Assembly (NCBI GenBank): GCA_025782575.1
Contig: JALGYY010000035.1
Span: 270,670 to 334,669 of the forward strand
Direction: 5' to 3'
DNA length: 64,000 bases
Source of the DNA: a bacterium
Lineage (GTDB): Bacteria; Orphanbacterota; Orphanbacteria; Orphanbacterales; Orphanbacteraceae
Below are positions 1 to 8,559 of this stretch, one piece after another. Numbering within the stretch: position 1 is the stretch's first letter; each line of letters begins with the position of its first letter. The position numbers were made by a program, and so were the translations under genes. Below the pieces are notes generated by a model that did no database searches, had not been told where the DNA came from, and saw only the letters and a list, made by a program, of their open reading frames with translations.

Positions 1-588
1 ATACTCAGTTCCATCGGCCGATTCCTCTTCCGGCACCGAAGCTACACCCCTTTGCCGCTGATCGTCCTGCTGCTGCTCTTTGCCCGACCGTCAATACTAT
101 CGTCGCTGGCCGCGCTCCCCCTGGTCGCAACGGGAGTAGTGATCCGGCTCCGGGCGCTCCAATATATCGGGGGAAAATCGAGATCAACCCAGGTCGGGGG
201 CGATCGGCTTATCAGGGACGGCCCCTTCGGGGTGATCAGAAATCCACTTTATGCCGGAAATTTATTCCTTACCGGCGGGATCAGTTTCTTTGCCGGTCTC
301 CCGGCATTTTTGCTCGTTCCGCTTGTGCTGTTTCCTATCCAGTATTTTCCGATCATCGCAGCGGAAGAAGAGGAGCTCTGTCAGCGTTTCGGTGGCGCCT
401 ACGCCAGCTACATGGCTTCGGTACCGCGCCTCTTTCCACGTTCACTCCGATTGTCCTCTGCTCGAACCGGGGGGGGTGGGCCACGCCATTCCCTTCTTGA
501 AGCGATTCGGGCCGACCGGCGGGTCTACTCGACGTTACTTCTTCTCGCTGTCATCCTGCCGATCGTATCTGCGGCGCGGGGGGCCTGA
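1..588 (+). CDS. Isoprenylcysteine carboxyl methyltransferase-like membrane methyltransferase (5' end off window)
   Basis: The reading frame is open to the left edge, so the start lies outside the window; an internal TTG at 52 is not needed. The visible protein has two or more hydrophobic segments. It also has the signature of the ICMT/PEMT-type integral membrane methyltransferases: a RNPLYAG motif (the usual HPxYxG region), then EEEELCQRFG and a conserved VPRLFP stretch. Family members methylate small molecules, lipids or C-terminal cysteines using SAM; the substrate here cannot be told. A C-terminal tail of about 45 residues with one more hydrophobic segment follows the conserved core. The stop lies 3 nt before lpxB, which suggests co-transcription. 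Confidence 0.8.
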   Translation: MLSSIGRFLFRHRSYTPLPLIVLLLLFARPSILSSLAALPLVATGVVIRLRALQYIGGKSRSTQVGGDRLIRDGPFGVIRNPLYAGNLFLTGGISFFAGLPAFLLVPLVLFPIQYFPIIAAEEEELCQRFGGAYASYMASVPRLFPRSLRLSSARTGGGGPRHSLLEAIRADRRVYSTLLLLAVILPIVSAARGA

Positions 589-591
589 CCG

Positions 592-1725
592 ATGAGAAGT
601 GTACTCATCGTTGCAGGAGAAGCATCCGGAGATCTCTACGGTGCCGAATTGGCACGTGAGTTGAAGAAAATCGAACCGGGGATTCAATTGTGGGGTTGCG
701 GAGGTGAAAAGATGGCAGCAGAAGGGGTCGAACTGATCTATTCAACCAAAGAGTTCGCGGTGCTCGGATTCACCGAGGTCTTCTCCCGTCTTCCCTTCTT
801 CTTTCGGGCGTTCAATCGAATGAAGAATCTGGTAAACGAACGCAGGCCGTCCGTGGTCGTGCCGATCGACTATCCCGGATTCAATCTACGGCTCGCGGAT
901 CACTGTGCCCGGTCCGGCCTGCCGGTCGCGTATTATGTTTCACCTCAAGTCTGGGCATGGGGCAGACGGCGTGTGAAAAAAATCAGACGGATCGTCAGCC
1001 GGATGATCGTCACTTTTCCATTCGAAGAGGGCTTTTATGAAAGGGAAAACGTCCCGGTCCGATTCGCCGGCCACCCACTGATCGATCTGGCACACTCGAA
1101 GAATTCGCCTCCGGAATTTCGGGCCGCTCACAGGATTTCGGAACAGTCATCGATCATCAGCCTGTTTCCGGGCAGCCGGGAACATGAGGTTGAATCGCTA
1201 CTCCCCGCCATGATCGAGGCGGTGGGCTCCCTCAGGGAGGAGGGACGGTCGATCACCACAATCCTCGGTGCGGCCCCCACTTTGAGCGACGATTTCTACC
1301 GGTCTCGGGTCGGTGACGCGCCGATCCAGGTTGTCCGGGGGGAGACCTACGAGATCTTGAACGCATCGCTCTTCTCTTTCGTCGCTTCCGGGACGATGAC
1401 CGTCGAGGCTGCCTGTCTTGAAACGCCGATGGCGATTGTCTACAAAGTATCTCCTCTCTCGTGGATCATCGGGCGGTTCCTGGTTCGGGTGGATCATGTG
1501 GGCATGGCCAACCTGCTCGCCGACGAAAGAGTGGTCCCCGAGTTCCTTCAGGGTGAGGCCAACGCGGAGAACCTGGCACGCCAGGCGAGAGAATGGCTGG
1601 ACGAGCCCTCCCTTCTGGAGCCGATTCGACGCAAACTCGCTGCCGTCAGGCGGGGCCTCGGGGAAGGGGGCGCCTCACGGCGTGCGGCCGAAGCGGTTCT
1701 CGAAGTGGCGGAGGAGGCACGGTGA
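592..1725 (+). CDS. lpxB: Lipid-A-disaccharide synthase
   Basis: LpxB (GT19) condenses UDP-2,3-diacylglucosamine with lipid X to form the lipid A disaccharide at the inner face of the cytoplasmic membrane. The 377-residue protein opens with the hallmark AGEASGD (residues 8-14). It also shows the family patterns SPQVWAWG, LFPGSREHEV and ASGTMTVEAA, and its length is normal. The ATG start lies 3 nt after the preceding stop. The stop overlaps the GTG start of the acyltransferase gene (GTGA), so the two are translationally coupled. waaA and lpxK follow directly, making a compact lipid A/Kdo operon. Confidence 0.97.
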   Translation: MRSVLIVAGEASGDLYGAELARELKKIEPGIQLWGCGGEKMAAEGVELIYSTKEFAVLGFTEVFSRLPFFFRAFNRMKNLVNERRPSVVVPIDYPGFNLRLADHCARSGLPVAYYVSPQVWAWGRRRVKKIRRIVSRMIVTFPFEEGFYERENVPVRFAGHPLIDLAHSKNSPPEFRAAHRISEQSSIISLFPGSREHEVESLLPAMIEAVGSLREEGRSITTILGAAPTLSDDFYRSRVGDAPIQVVRGETYEILNASLFSFVASGTMTVEAACLETPMAIVYKVSPLSWIIGRFLVRVDHVGMANLLADERVVPEFLQGEANAENLARQAREWLDEPSLLEPIRRKLAAVRRGLGEGGASRRAAEAVLEVAEEAR

Positions 1726-2396
1726 AGGAGCGCTGGCGCCGGTTTCTCTTTCACGTGGGAGTCGCTCTCGGTCCAACGGTGATCCAACTGCTCGGACTCA
1801 CCTGGAGGGTTCGATGGATCGGATTGGAACATCAGGAATCGGCCAAAGCGGGTGGCCGACCTGTCATGTACACTCTCTGGCACGGCCAGCTCCTCCCACT
1901 GACGTTCATTCATCGCCACCGGTCGATCCAGATCCTGATCAGCCGCAACAGAGACGGCGAGATTCTACGGCGGGTGACCGCCCGGCTCGGCTGCGGCTCC
2001 GTCGAAGGATCCACGAGCAAAGGAGGAGCACGGGCGATTCTGCGCATGTGCCATCTTGCAGCAAAGGGGTACGATCTCGCGATTACTCCCGACGGCCCTC
2101 GTGGGCCCCGATGTGTCGCCCAGTCCGGGGTGGTCCGCATCGCCCAGCGTTCAGGCTGCACCATTCTGCCGCTCGTAGCGGCGAGTACCCGTGGCCTTCG
2201 GCTCGGGTCGTGGGACCGTTTTCTAATACCCGCACCGTTCGCCCGTCTGGTCATCGGCTACGCTCCACCGATTTCAGTGCCCGAGAATCTTGATGAAATC
2301 GGCCTGGAGGAGTATCGAGCGCGCGTGGAGAACGCCTTGAGGGATGAGACTGACCGGGCGGAAGAGATGTGCGGACATGACAGAGAATTCACATGA
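1722..2396 (+). CDS. DUF374 lysophospholipid acyltransferase-family protein (possible lipid A acyltransferase)
   Basis: A 224-residue protein of the DUF374/LPLAT-like family, seen in TLWHGQLLP, ISRNRDGE, a GSTSKGG segment and the strongly conserved ITPDGPRGP. These proteins often sit in lipid A operons of bacteria that lack a classical HtrB/MsbB acyltransferase. A role as a secondary lipid A acyltransferase is therefore inferred from context. The GTG start at 1722 was chosen because it overlaps the lpxB stop and gives VKERWRRFLF followed by a hydrophobic stretch; the in-frame extension upstream lies inside lpxB. It overlaps waaA by 4 nt. Confidence 0.85.
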   Translation: MKERWRRFLFHVGVALGPTVIQLLGLTWRVRWIGLEHQESAKAGGRPVMYTLWHGQLLPLTFIHRHRSIQILISRNRDGEILRRVTARLGCGSVEGSTSKGGARAILRMCHLAAKGYDLAITPDGPRGPRCVAQSGVVRIAQRSGCTILPLVAASTRGLRLGSWDRFLIPAPFARLVIGYAPPISVPENLDEIGLEEYRARVENALRDETDRAEEMCGHDREFT

Positions 2397-3673
2397 GCGA
2401 AACTATCTATCGTGTTCTTTCGAAGGGGATTGAAGTTGTCGCCCCCCTTCTGATCCGCCTGCTGGTTCCCGGGAGTCCGGAGGAGCGGCGGGAGCGTCTC
2501 GGTAAGAGTGCTCCCCTGCCCGGCCAGGATAGCGAAGGGGGATGGATCTGGATTCATGCAGCCTCTGCGGGAGAAATGGGGGGGGCCGCTCCCGTGGTGC
2601 GCGAGATTCAGCAGCGCCGGCCGGGTCGTCCGATCGTCTTGACCGCGATGACGAGAGCGGGCCGGGCGAGAGCTGGCCGGATCGCTCACATTGATGCTCG
2701 TTTCGCCCCGCTTGACTTACCGGGCGCTCTCCATCGCTTTTTCTCCGCCTACCGGCCGGGGCTTCTCATCCTGATGGAAACCGAGATCTGGCCCAATCTT
2801 CTTTACGAAGCGGAAGTACACAATTGCCCGGCTGCCGTACTCAACGGTCGCATCTCCCGGCGAGGCGCCTCCCGTATGCGGTTCGCCCGCCCGCTCTATC
2901 GGAGCGGGTTCGGGCGGCTCGCGCTCTGTGGGGTTCAGAAAGAGATCGACCGGGAGCGGTTCCTGTCGTTCGGCGCCCGGCCGGAGACTCTCTTCGTTCA
3001 TGGCAATACGAAAGTGGACGCTGTTCCCCCTGGAAAAGGGGAGCTTCCCCTGAAAAAAAACTCCGGCGATCGGTGGGTGGTCTTCGGGTCGGTCCGACCC
3101 CAGGAAGAGGAGGCGGTCGGTCAGGCCATTCGCACACTTCTCGATACACGAACGGATACACGGATCGCCCTTGTCCCCCGTCACCCGAAACGGGCCGGTA
3201 CCATCTCGATCGGTCCGGAACGATCCTGGCATAAATGGAGCAGCCGACGGGATCCCCAAAACGCCCGCGCCATCGAAGTAGACACGATCGGCGACCTGAT
3301 CGCGTTCTACCGCATAGCCGATGTCGCTTTTGTCGGCGGCTCCCTCTCCCATCATGGGGGACACAACCCGCTCGAGCCGGCACAGTTCGGCGTTCCCGTC
3401 CTCTTCGGCCCTCACCTCGACAATTGCCGGGAACATGCCGATCTGCTGCTCGACGCCGGAGGAGCTGCCGTCGTAACGAGCGGTGACGATCTCGCGAGGC
3501 AGATCAAAGACCTGCTCGACTCCGATTCCGCCAGGGAGAAACGAGGGAAGCGGGCCGCCCAGGCGGTCCGATCGGCTCGGGGTGCGACCCGGAGAGCAGT
3601 GGATCGCCTCGAAGCCTCAGGCCTTCTCGGGCCTGGACCAGGGCTGAAAGCCGGGGGGGGTAGCTCCCAATGA
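2393..3673 (+). CDS. waaA: 3-deoxy-D-manno-octulosonic acid (Kdo) transferase
   Basis: WaaA (KdtA, GT30) transfers Kdo from CMP-Kdo to lipid IVA. The 426-residue protein has an N-terminal membrane-anchoring segment (about residues 10-27) and the catalytic-region motif HAASAGEMGG with the likely catalytic Glu61. LMETEIWPNLL, VPRHPKR and the nucleotide-binding C-terminal motif FVGGSLSHHGGHNPLEPA follow. Length and motif order are typical. It overlaps the upstream acyltransferase gene and lpxK by 4 nt each, so the genes are translationally coupled. Whether one or two Kdo residues are added cannot be read from sequence. Confidence 0.95.
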   Translation: MSETIYRVLSKGIEVVAPLLIRLLVPGSPEERRERLGKSAPLPGQDSEGGWIWIHAASAGEMGGAAPVVREIQQRRPGRPIVLTAMTRAGRARAGRIAHIDARFAPLDLPGALHRFFSAYRPGLLILMETEIWPNLLYEAEVHNCPAAVLNGRISRRGASRMRFARPLYRSGFGRLALCGVQKEIDRERFLSFGARPETLFVHGNTKVDAVPPGKGELPLKKNSGDRWVVFGSVRPQEEEAVGQAIRTLLDTRTDTRIALVPRHPKRAGTISIGPERSWHKWSSRRDPQNARAIEVDTIGDLIAFYRIADVAFVGGSLSHHGGHNPLEPAQFGVPVLFGPHLDNCREHADLLLDAGGAAVVTSGDDLARQIKDLLDSDSAREKRGKRAAQAVRSARGATRRAVDRLEASGLLGPGPGLKAGGGSSQ

Positions 3674-4722
3674 AACCGATCGGTGGCCTCCTCGGAATCG
3701 GGGCGGAGACAGTCTATCGATGGGGAACAGACCTTCGAAACCGGGCATACGACAGCGGACTCCTGCCGGCCCGATCGCTGGGCGCCACGGTCGTCAGTGT
3801 GGGAAACATCACGGTGGGAGGGACGGGGAAAACGCCGGTTACCCTCGAGATCGCCGTCAGTCTTCTGGAGAAGGGAAAGCGTGTGGCTATCCTTTCCCGT
3901 GGTTACGGACGGGATCACTCGGACAGAACCGTTGTGGTCCCCCCGGGGATCACGTCTGTTGACGGCGACCATCTTCGTTACGGCGATGAGCCGTGCCTCT
4001 TCCGTAACAGGCTGCCGGATCTCCCGATCTACCTCGCCGCCGACAGACGAGAGGCCGGCTGGAAAGCGATCGAAGAGGGGGGAGCACAGATTCTGCTGAT
4101 GGACGATGGAATGCAGCACAGGAAGGTCGCTCGCCGGCACGAGCTCATTGTGGTCAACGGTTCGGTGCCGTTCGGCAATGGCCATCTCCTGCCGCGAGGT
4201 TCCCTTCGAGAACGGGCGACAGGGATCGCCCGGGGAAATGTGGTGCTCGCAAACCTGCAGCAGGGAGAAGCGGCTGATCTCGATCGCCTGCTCGACCACG
4301 CCGGTGCACCCGCGGAGCGAATCCGTTTCCGGTACGCCCCGAGCAGGATCATCGCGCCGAACGGGGAGATGCTCTCCCCGAAGTGGATGTTTGGGCGGAA
4401 AGTAGCGATCGTCTCTGCCATCGGCAACCCGGATTCCTTCGAAGAAACGGTCCGCTCTCTCGGCGCACGAATCGAGTCGCGCTTTATCTTTCGGGACCAC
4501 CATCGATTCGGCAAACGTGACATTTCCGATATCGCCGATGCGGTGAAGCAAGAGAATCTTATCACCGTCACCACCGAGAAAGACCGATTTCGCTTTACCG
4601 ATCAAGATGCCGATCTCCTCGGACTCCATGTCATTCAGGTATCAGTGGAACTGGTCGACGGAGCGTCGAAAGAATCGTTTGCCCGTATGATCGAAACCAT
4701 CGCTTCGGAGGACTGTTCATGA
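3670..4722 (+). CDS. lpxK: Tetraacyldisaccharide 4'-kinase
   Basis: LpxK phosphorylates the 4' position of the tetra-acylated lipid A disaccharide. The 350-residue protein has the unusual family P-loop GNITVGGTGKTP (residues 45-56), RGYGR shortly after, and a DDGMQHR segment matching the family DDGFQHR metal/substrate motif. LPRGSLRE follows. The N-terminal part carries a short hydrophobic region expected for membrane association. The ATG start overlaps the waaA stop. In the pathway LpxK acts before WaaA, so the gene order is reversed relative to the reactions. Confidence 0.95.
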   Translation: MKPIGGLLGIGAETVYRWGTDLRNRAYDSGLLPARSLGATVVSVGNITVGGTGKTPVTLEIAVSLLEKGKRVAILSRGYGRDHSDRTVVVPPGITSVDGDHLRYGDEPCLFRNRLPDLPIYLAADRREAGWKAIEEGGAQILLMDDGMQHRKVARRHELIVVNGSVPFGNGHLLPRGSLRERATGIARGNVVLANLQQGEAADLDRLLDHAGAPAERIRFRYAPSRIIAPNGEMLSPKWMFGRKVAIVSAIGNPDSFEETVRSLGARIESRFIFRDHHRFGKRDISDIADAVKQENLITVTTEKDRFRFTDQDADLLGLHVIQVSVELVDGASKESFARMIETIASEDCS

Positions 4723-6290
4723 AGAATACGCATACTGATTTCCTCGTTCTCGGGAGCGGGATGGCCGGACTTGTGTTTGCACTTCGAGTCGCCTCACTCG
4801 GCAAGGTTACAATTCTGACGAAGAAGAGAAGTGTGGACTCCAATACGAACTATGCTCAAGGAGGCATTGCCGCCGTGCTCGGGCCGGATGATGATTATGA
4901 ACATCACATCAGGGATACGATTCAGTGTGGCGAAGGGCTATGCGATGAAGATGCCGTGCGGGTGATCGTCGAGCGTGGCCCGGAACTGATCCGGGAGCTG
5001 GCCGAAATGGGCGTTCGATTCTCACACACCAAAGGGACTTTTGACCTCGGAAGAGAAGGGGGGCATTCCCGCCGTCGAATCGTTCACGCAAAAGATACGA
5101 CAGGCCGCGAAGTAGAGCGCGCTCTTCTCTACGCGATCCGCAGGCATCCCGATATCGAGTTACTGGAATACCATCTTGCCGTCGATCTGATTCGAACGGG
5201 TCAGGGCGAGGTCTGGGGTGTCGAGGCGATCGATCTCTCGACCGGCCGGCACCGCACCTATCTGGCCCGCTATACGCTCCTCGCCACCGGGGGAGCCGGA
5301 AAAGTTTATACATACACGACCAATCCGGACATCGCTTCCGGGGACGGCGTGGCGATGGCCTATCGCGCGGGGGCGCGGCTCGCTAATCTTGAATTCGTTC
5401 AGTTCCATCCCACGTGTCTTTATCATCCGCGCATCAAGTCCTTTCTGATTTCGGAGGCGGTGCGGGGTGAAGGGGCGATTCTCCGCACACTCGACGGCAA
5501 TGCATTCATGACCGGGTATCATAAGATGAAGGATCTCGCCCCGCGTGACTCGGTCGCTCGCGCCATCGACAATGAAATGAAAACACGGGGCGACCGGCAC
5601 GTTCACCTCGATCTCTCTGCCATCAAACCTGCGAGGATCCGGTCACGCTTTCCCAACATCTATCGGACCTGTTCCCGACTCGGGATCGACATTACGAAAG
5701 AACCGATCCCGGTCGTTCCGGCCGCGCATTACATGTGTGGCGGCGTGATCACGGACGGCGAAGGGAGGACCAACCTCCCCAGGCTCTATGCTTGCGGCGA
5801 GGTCGCCCACACGGGAGTGCACGGCGCCAACCGGCTCGCATCCAACAGTCTTCTCGAAGCGCTCGTCTACGCTGTGGCCGCAGCCGAATCGGTAGCCAGG
5901 CGATTCGAGAAGGGCCGGTTTCCGAGGCGCACAACCCGTAGGCAATCCCGGAAATTGAGGCAGAGCGAGAAACTGGAAATCCGGCACAACTGGGATCTGA
6001 TTCGAACGCTCATGTGGGATTACGTGGGAATCGTTCGGTCCACTGATCGCTTGAAGAGGGCGAGGCGGGAACTGAACATCATCCAGAAAGGTATCGACGG
6101 CGCCCTCACCAGGTACGCCCTCTCCGCTGACCTGGTCGAGCTCCGGAATATCGCCCTCGTCGGTTCTCTCATTATTCGATCGGCCCTGCGCCGCAAAGAA
6201 AGCCGCGGCTTGCAATACCTTCAGGATTTTCCGAGGAAATCACGGCGATTCCAACGGAACACCGTTGTCTACAGCCGCAAATTGGATTAG
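4719..6290 (+). CDS. nadB: L-aspartate oxidase
   Basis: NadB oxidises L-aspartate to iminoaspartate, the first step of de novo NAD synthesis, passing electrons from FAD to oxygen or fumarate. The 523-residue protein begins with the FAD-binding GSGMAGL (residues 12-18). It then shows NYAQGGIAA, GREGGHSRRRIVHAKD (active-site region), GVAMAYRAGA and EFVQFHPT, all characteristic of the aspartate oxidase/fumarate reductase flavoprotein family. Length is normal. No nadA or nadC is seen in the window. It overlaps lpxK by 4 nt, so it is in the same operon despite the unrelated pathway. Confidence 0.96.
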   Translation: MKNTHTDFLVLGSGMAGLVFALRVASLGKVTILTKKRSVDSNTNYAQGGIAAVLGPDDDYEHHIRDTIQCGEGLCDEDAVRVIVERGPELIRELAEMGVRFSHTKGTFDLGREGGHSRRRIVHAKDTTGREVERALLYAIRRHPDIELLEYHLAVDLIRTGQGEVWGVEAIDLSTGRHRTYLARYTLLATGGAGKVYTYTTNPDIASGDGVAMAYRAGARLANLEFVQFHPTCLYHPRIKSFLISEAVRGEGAILRTLDGNAFMTGYHKMKDLAPRDSVARAIDNEMKTRGDRHVHLDLSAIKPARIRSRFPNIYRTCSRLGIDITKEPIPVVPAAHYMCGGVITDGEGRTNLPRLYACGEVAHTGVHGANRLASNSLLEALVYAVAAAESVARRFEKGRFPRRTTRRQSRKLRQSEKLEIRHNWDLIRTLMWDYVGIVRSTDRLKRARRELNIIQKGIDGALTRYALSADLVELRNIALVGSLIIRSALRRKESRGLQYLQDFPRKSRRFQRNTVVYSRKLD

Positions 6291-6337
6291 CCTGAGTCAC
6301 ATAGTCGCCCGGTACCGGGGCGAGGAGGTCATCGGCA

Positions 6338-7192
6338 ATGAATCCAACGACCGATCGCAAGCCCGCCTGGTCGGGCGTGTTCTATCCCGCAGATCCTCGC
6401 GACCTCGAACGAGACGTGAATCGCTATATGGAAGAGTCCGGTGAGCACCCCTCGGAAGAGGAAGTGATCGGTCTCGTCGCGCCCCATGCAGGCTACGTCT
6501 ATTCCGGACCTGTGGCGGGGCATGCGTACGCATCGATCAAAGGACGCAGTTATTCGCGGGTCGTCGTCCTGTCTCCATCCCATCGCGTGGCGTTCCAGGG
6601 AGTGGCGATCTGGCCGCGGGGCACGTTTGAAACACCTCTCGGGTCGATCCCCATCGATGAGGACGGCTGCGACCGGCTCCTCGATCGGGCCGGGGGATTT
6701 TTCACCGAATTGCCGGCCGCACACACCAAGGAGCATGGCATCGAGGTTCACCTTCCGTTTCTTCAGGAAGCACTCTCTTCTTTCAAACTGATCCCTCTCA
6801 TTCTTGGCGGGCATGATCTGGAAACAGCTCGCAATCTGGGACGGATTCTGGCGGAGACGTTTCCCGAAAGGGATACGCTCTTCGTCGCGAGCTCCGATCT
6901 ATCCCACTATTACGAATACGACCATGCGGTACAAATCGACAGTCTGCTGCTCGACACGCTGGAAAAGCAGGACACCGAAGGGCTCGCACGCGCATTGGGC
7001 CGAGGAGAAACGGAAGCCTGCGGCGCCGGGCCGATTCTGACTGTAGCCACGATTTCTCGCGATTTTGCTGATGGCCACGCCACGCTCCTGCGATATGCGA
7101 ATTCGGGAGACACCGCAGGGACACGCGATGAAGTTGTCGGCTATGCGTCATTCCTCTTCTCCACGATCTCGAGCGACAATGATCGCGAATAG
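6338..7192 (+). CDS. amrB: AmmeMemoRadiSam system protein B (Memo-like)
   Basis: A 284-residue Memo-family protein. It begins near the usual RKPAWSGVFYPADPRDLE pattern and carries APHAGYVYSGPVAG, HTKEHGIEVHLPFLQ and ASSDLSHYYEYDHA, which supply the His/Asp/Cys-type metal-site residues of the family. Memo proteins resemble extradiol dioxygenases, but their bacterial reaction is not established. A GAGGAGG ribosome-binding site lies about 9 nt before the ATG. The next gene encodes the AMMECR1-type partner and overlaps it. The radical-SAM member of the trio is not in this window. Confidence 0.9.
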   Translation: MNPTTDRKPAWSGVFYPADPRDLERDVNRYMEESGEHPSEEEVIGLVAPHAGYVYSGPVAGHAYASIKGRSYSRVVVLSPSHRVAFQGVAIWPRGTFETPLGSIPIDEDGCDRLLDRAGGFFTELPAAHTKEHGIEVHLPFLQEALSSFKLIPLILGGHDLETARNLGRILAETFPERDTLFVASSDLSHYYEYDHAVQIDSLLLDTLEKQDTEGLARALGRGETEACGAGPILTVATISRDFADGHATLLRYANSGDTAGTRDEVVGYASFLFSTISSDNDRE

Positions 7193-7715
7193 AGATCGAA
7201 AAGAGCTCCTCACGATCGCCCGGCTTTCGATGGAAGCTGCCGTTCGAGGAGAGACGTTCGAACCTGCCGTTCCTGCCAGCGGCCCCCTCTCGGAAATCCG
7301 CGGCGCGTTCGTCACGCTTACGAGCGGGGGAATGCTGCGGGGGTGCATCGGACGCGTCACACCGGATACGAATCTCGCTCAGGTGGTTGCCGACATGGCG
7401 CGAGCCGCGGCGATCTCAGATCCCCGTTTTCCTCCCGTTGAAGAAGGGGAGCTTGATGGCCTTTCCATTGAAGTCTCAGCACTTACTCCTCTCAAGTCGA
7501 TCAGTGGTCCCGATGAGATTGAAGTCGGACGGGACGGCCTCGTCGTGCGCGAGGGCTACCGGTCAGGCCTCCTGCTACCTCAGGTAGCGGGTGAATTCGA
7601 CTGGGCGGCGGAGCGGTTTCTTGCCGAAACATGCCTCAAGGCGGGGCTGCCTGAAAACGCCTGGCAGAGGGGCGCCGAAATCGAGAGCTTCCAGGCGGAG
7701 GTATGGTCGGAATGA
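7179..7715 (+). CDS. amrA: AmmeMemoRadiSam system protein A (AMMECR1 domain)
   Basis: A 178-residue AMMECR1-domain protein, identified by the invariant LRGCIG motif and by the FPPVEEGELDGLSIEVSAL and LLPQVAGEFDW segments of that family. I chose the ATG at 7179, which overlaps the end of the Memo gene by 14 nt. The longer in-frame extension to 7065 reads inside that gene and has no family similarity. Molecular function is unknown in the family; co-occurrence with Memo and a radical SAM enzyme is the established context. Confidence 0.88.
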   Translation: MIANRDRKELLTIARLSMEAAVRGETFEPAVPASGPLSEIRGAFVTLTSGGMLRGCIGRVTPDTNLAQVVADMARAAAISDPRFPPVEEGELDGLSIEVSALTPLKSISGPDEIEVGRDGLVVREGYRSGLLLPQVAGEFDWAAERFLAETCLKAGLPENAWQRGAEIESFQAEVWSE

Positions 7716-8521
7716 ACTATCCCCGCCGACCGATCGTCACACTTCTATCGGACTTCGGCGAAGGTTCCTATGTGGCTTCCCTGAAAGGTGTCCTACTGAC
7801 TCTCGCCCCCGACATCGAACTCGTAGACGTCACGCATCGCGTGAATCCGGGCGCCGTGGGATCGGCGGGCTTTTTGATTTGCCACACCGCATCGTTCTTC
7901 CCACCCGGCTCAATTCATCTCTGCATCGTCGACCCCGGTGTCGGCACATTGCGCCTCCCCATTATTTTAAGAGCCAATGATTCCATGTTCATCGGACCCG
8001 ACAACGGACTGTTCGGTGAGGTGATCTCGAAGGCCGGTAAGGCCGAGGCGTGGGAAGTCTCCCATGGTCCGTGGCTCCCCGACAGGATCTGTCCCACGTT
8101 TCATGGCCGGGATCTTTTTGCCCCTGTAGCCGGCTATCTTGCACGGGGGGAAATGCCGGGCAAAATGGGGAAGTCTCTAAGGGTGGAAGACCTCGTTCCT
8201 TCCCCGGTTCCACGGCCCATATCGAGTGAGAACGAAATGGTCGGCCAAGTCATCTGGGTAGATCATTTCGGCAATCTCATCACCAATCTAAGCGATGTGG
8301 AAGTGGAACTCTGGGTCGGCTCGGATCGGTTTGACGCCCATGTCGGCTGGGAACGTGTGGAGAAGAAAATCGAAACATTTCAGGAGGTCGAGCCGGGAGA
8401 GATGGCTCTGCTTTACGGAAGCTGGCGAACCCTGGAGGTCGTGGTGCGCGAGGGAAGCGCTGCAGGAAGACTGGGGGCGGCGATCGGCGAACCGGTCCGG
8501 CTGGAACGATCTCGTGAGTAG
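7712..8521 (+). CDS. SAM hydrolase / S-adenosylmethionine hydroxide adenosyltransferase-family protein (DUF62)
   Basis: A 269-residue protein of the SAM-dependent halogenase/hydroxide adenosyltransferase family, most of whose bacterial members hydrolyse SAM to adenosine and methionine. Visible hallmarks are TLLSDFGEGSYVASLKG at the N terminus, DVTHRVNPG, VDPGVGT, IGPDNGLF, HGRDLFAP and DHFGNLITN. Two ATGs are possible (7703 and 7712). GGAGG at 7697-7701 lies only 1 nt before the first but 10 nt before the second, and the second overlaps the preceding stop (ATGA), so 7712 is preferred. Confidence 0.88.
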   Translation: MNYPRRPIVTLLSDFGEGSYVASLKGVLLTLAPDIELVDVTHRVNPGAVGSAGFLICHTASFFPPGSIHLCIVDPGVGTLRLPIILRANDSMFIGPDNGLFGEVISKAGKAEAWEVSHGPWLPDRICPTFHGRDLFAPVAGYLARGEMPGKMGKSLRVEDLVPSPVPRPISSENEMVGQVIWVDHFGNLITNLSDVEVELWVGSDRFDAHVGWERVEKKIETFQEVEPGEMALLYGSWRTLEVVVREGSAAGRLGAAIGEPVRLERSRE

Positions 8522-8559
8522 TCCGCCCGTACGAGTCCTCGTACGAATCGTGGTGAGCC

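Noticed and set aside
3412-4629. A 405-codon open frame on the - strand across waaA and lpxK
   Set aside because: It is antisense to two clearly recognised genes, its translation is unlike any known family by eye and rich in Arg/Pro/Gly, as expected from a GC-rich shadow frame.
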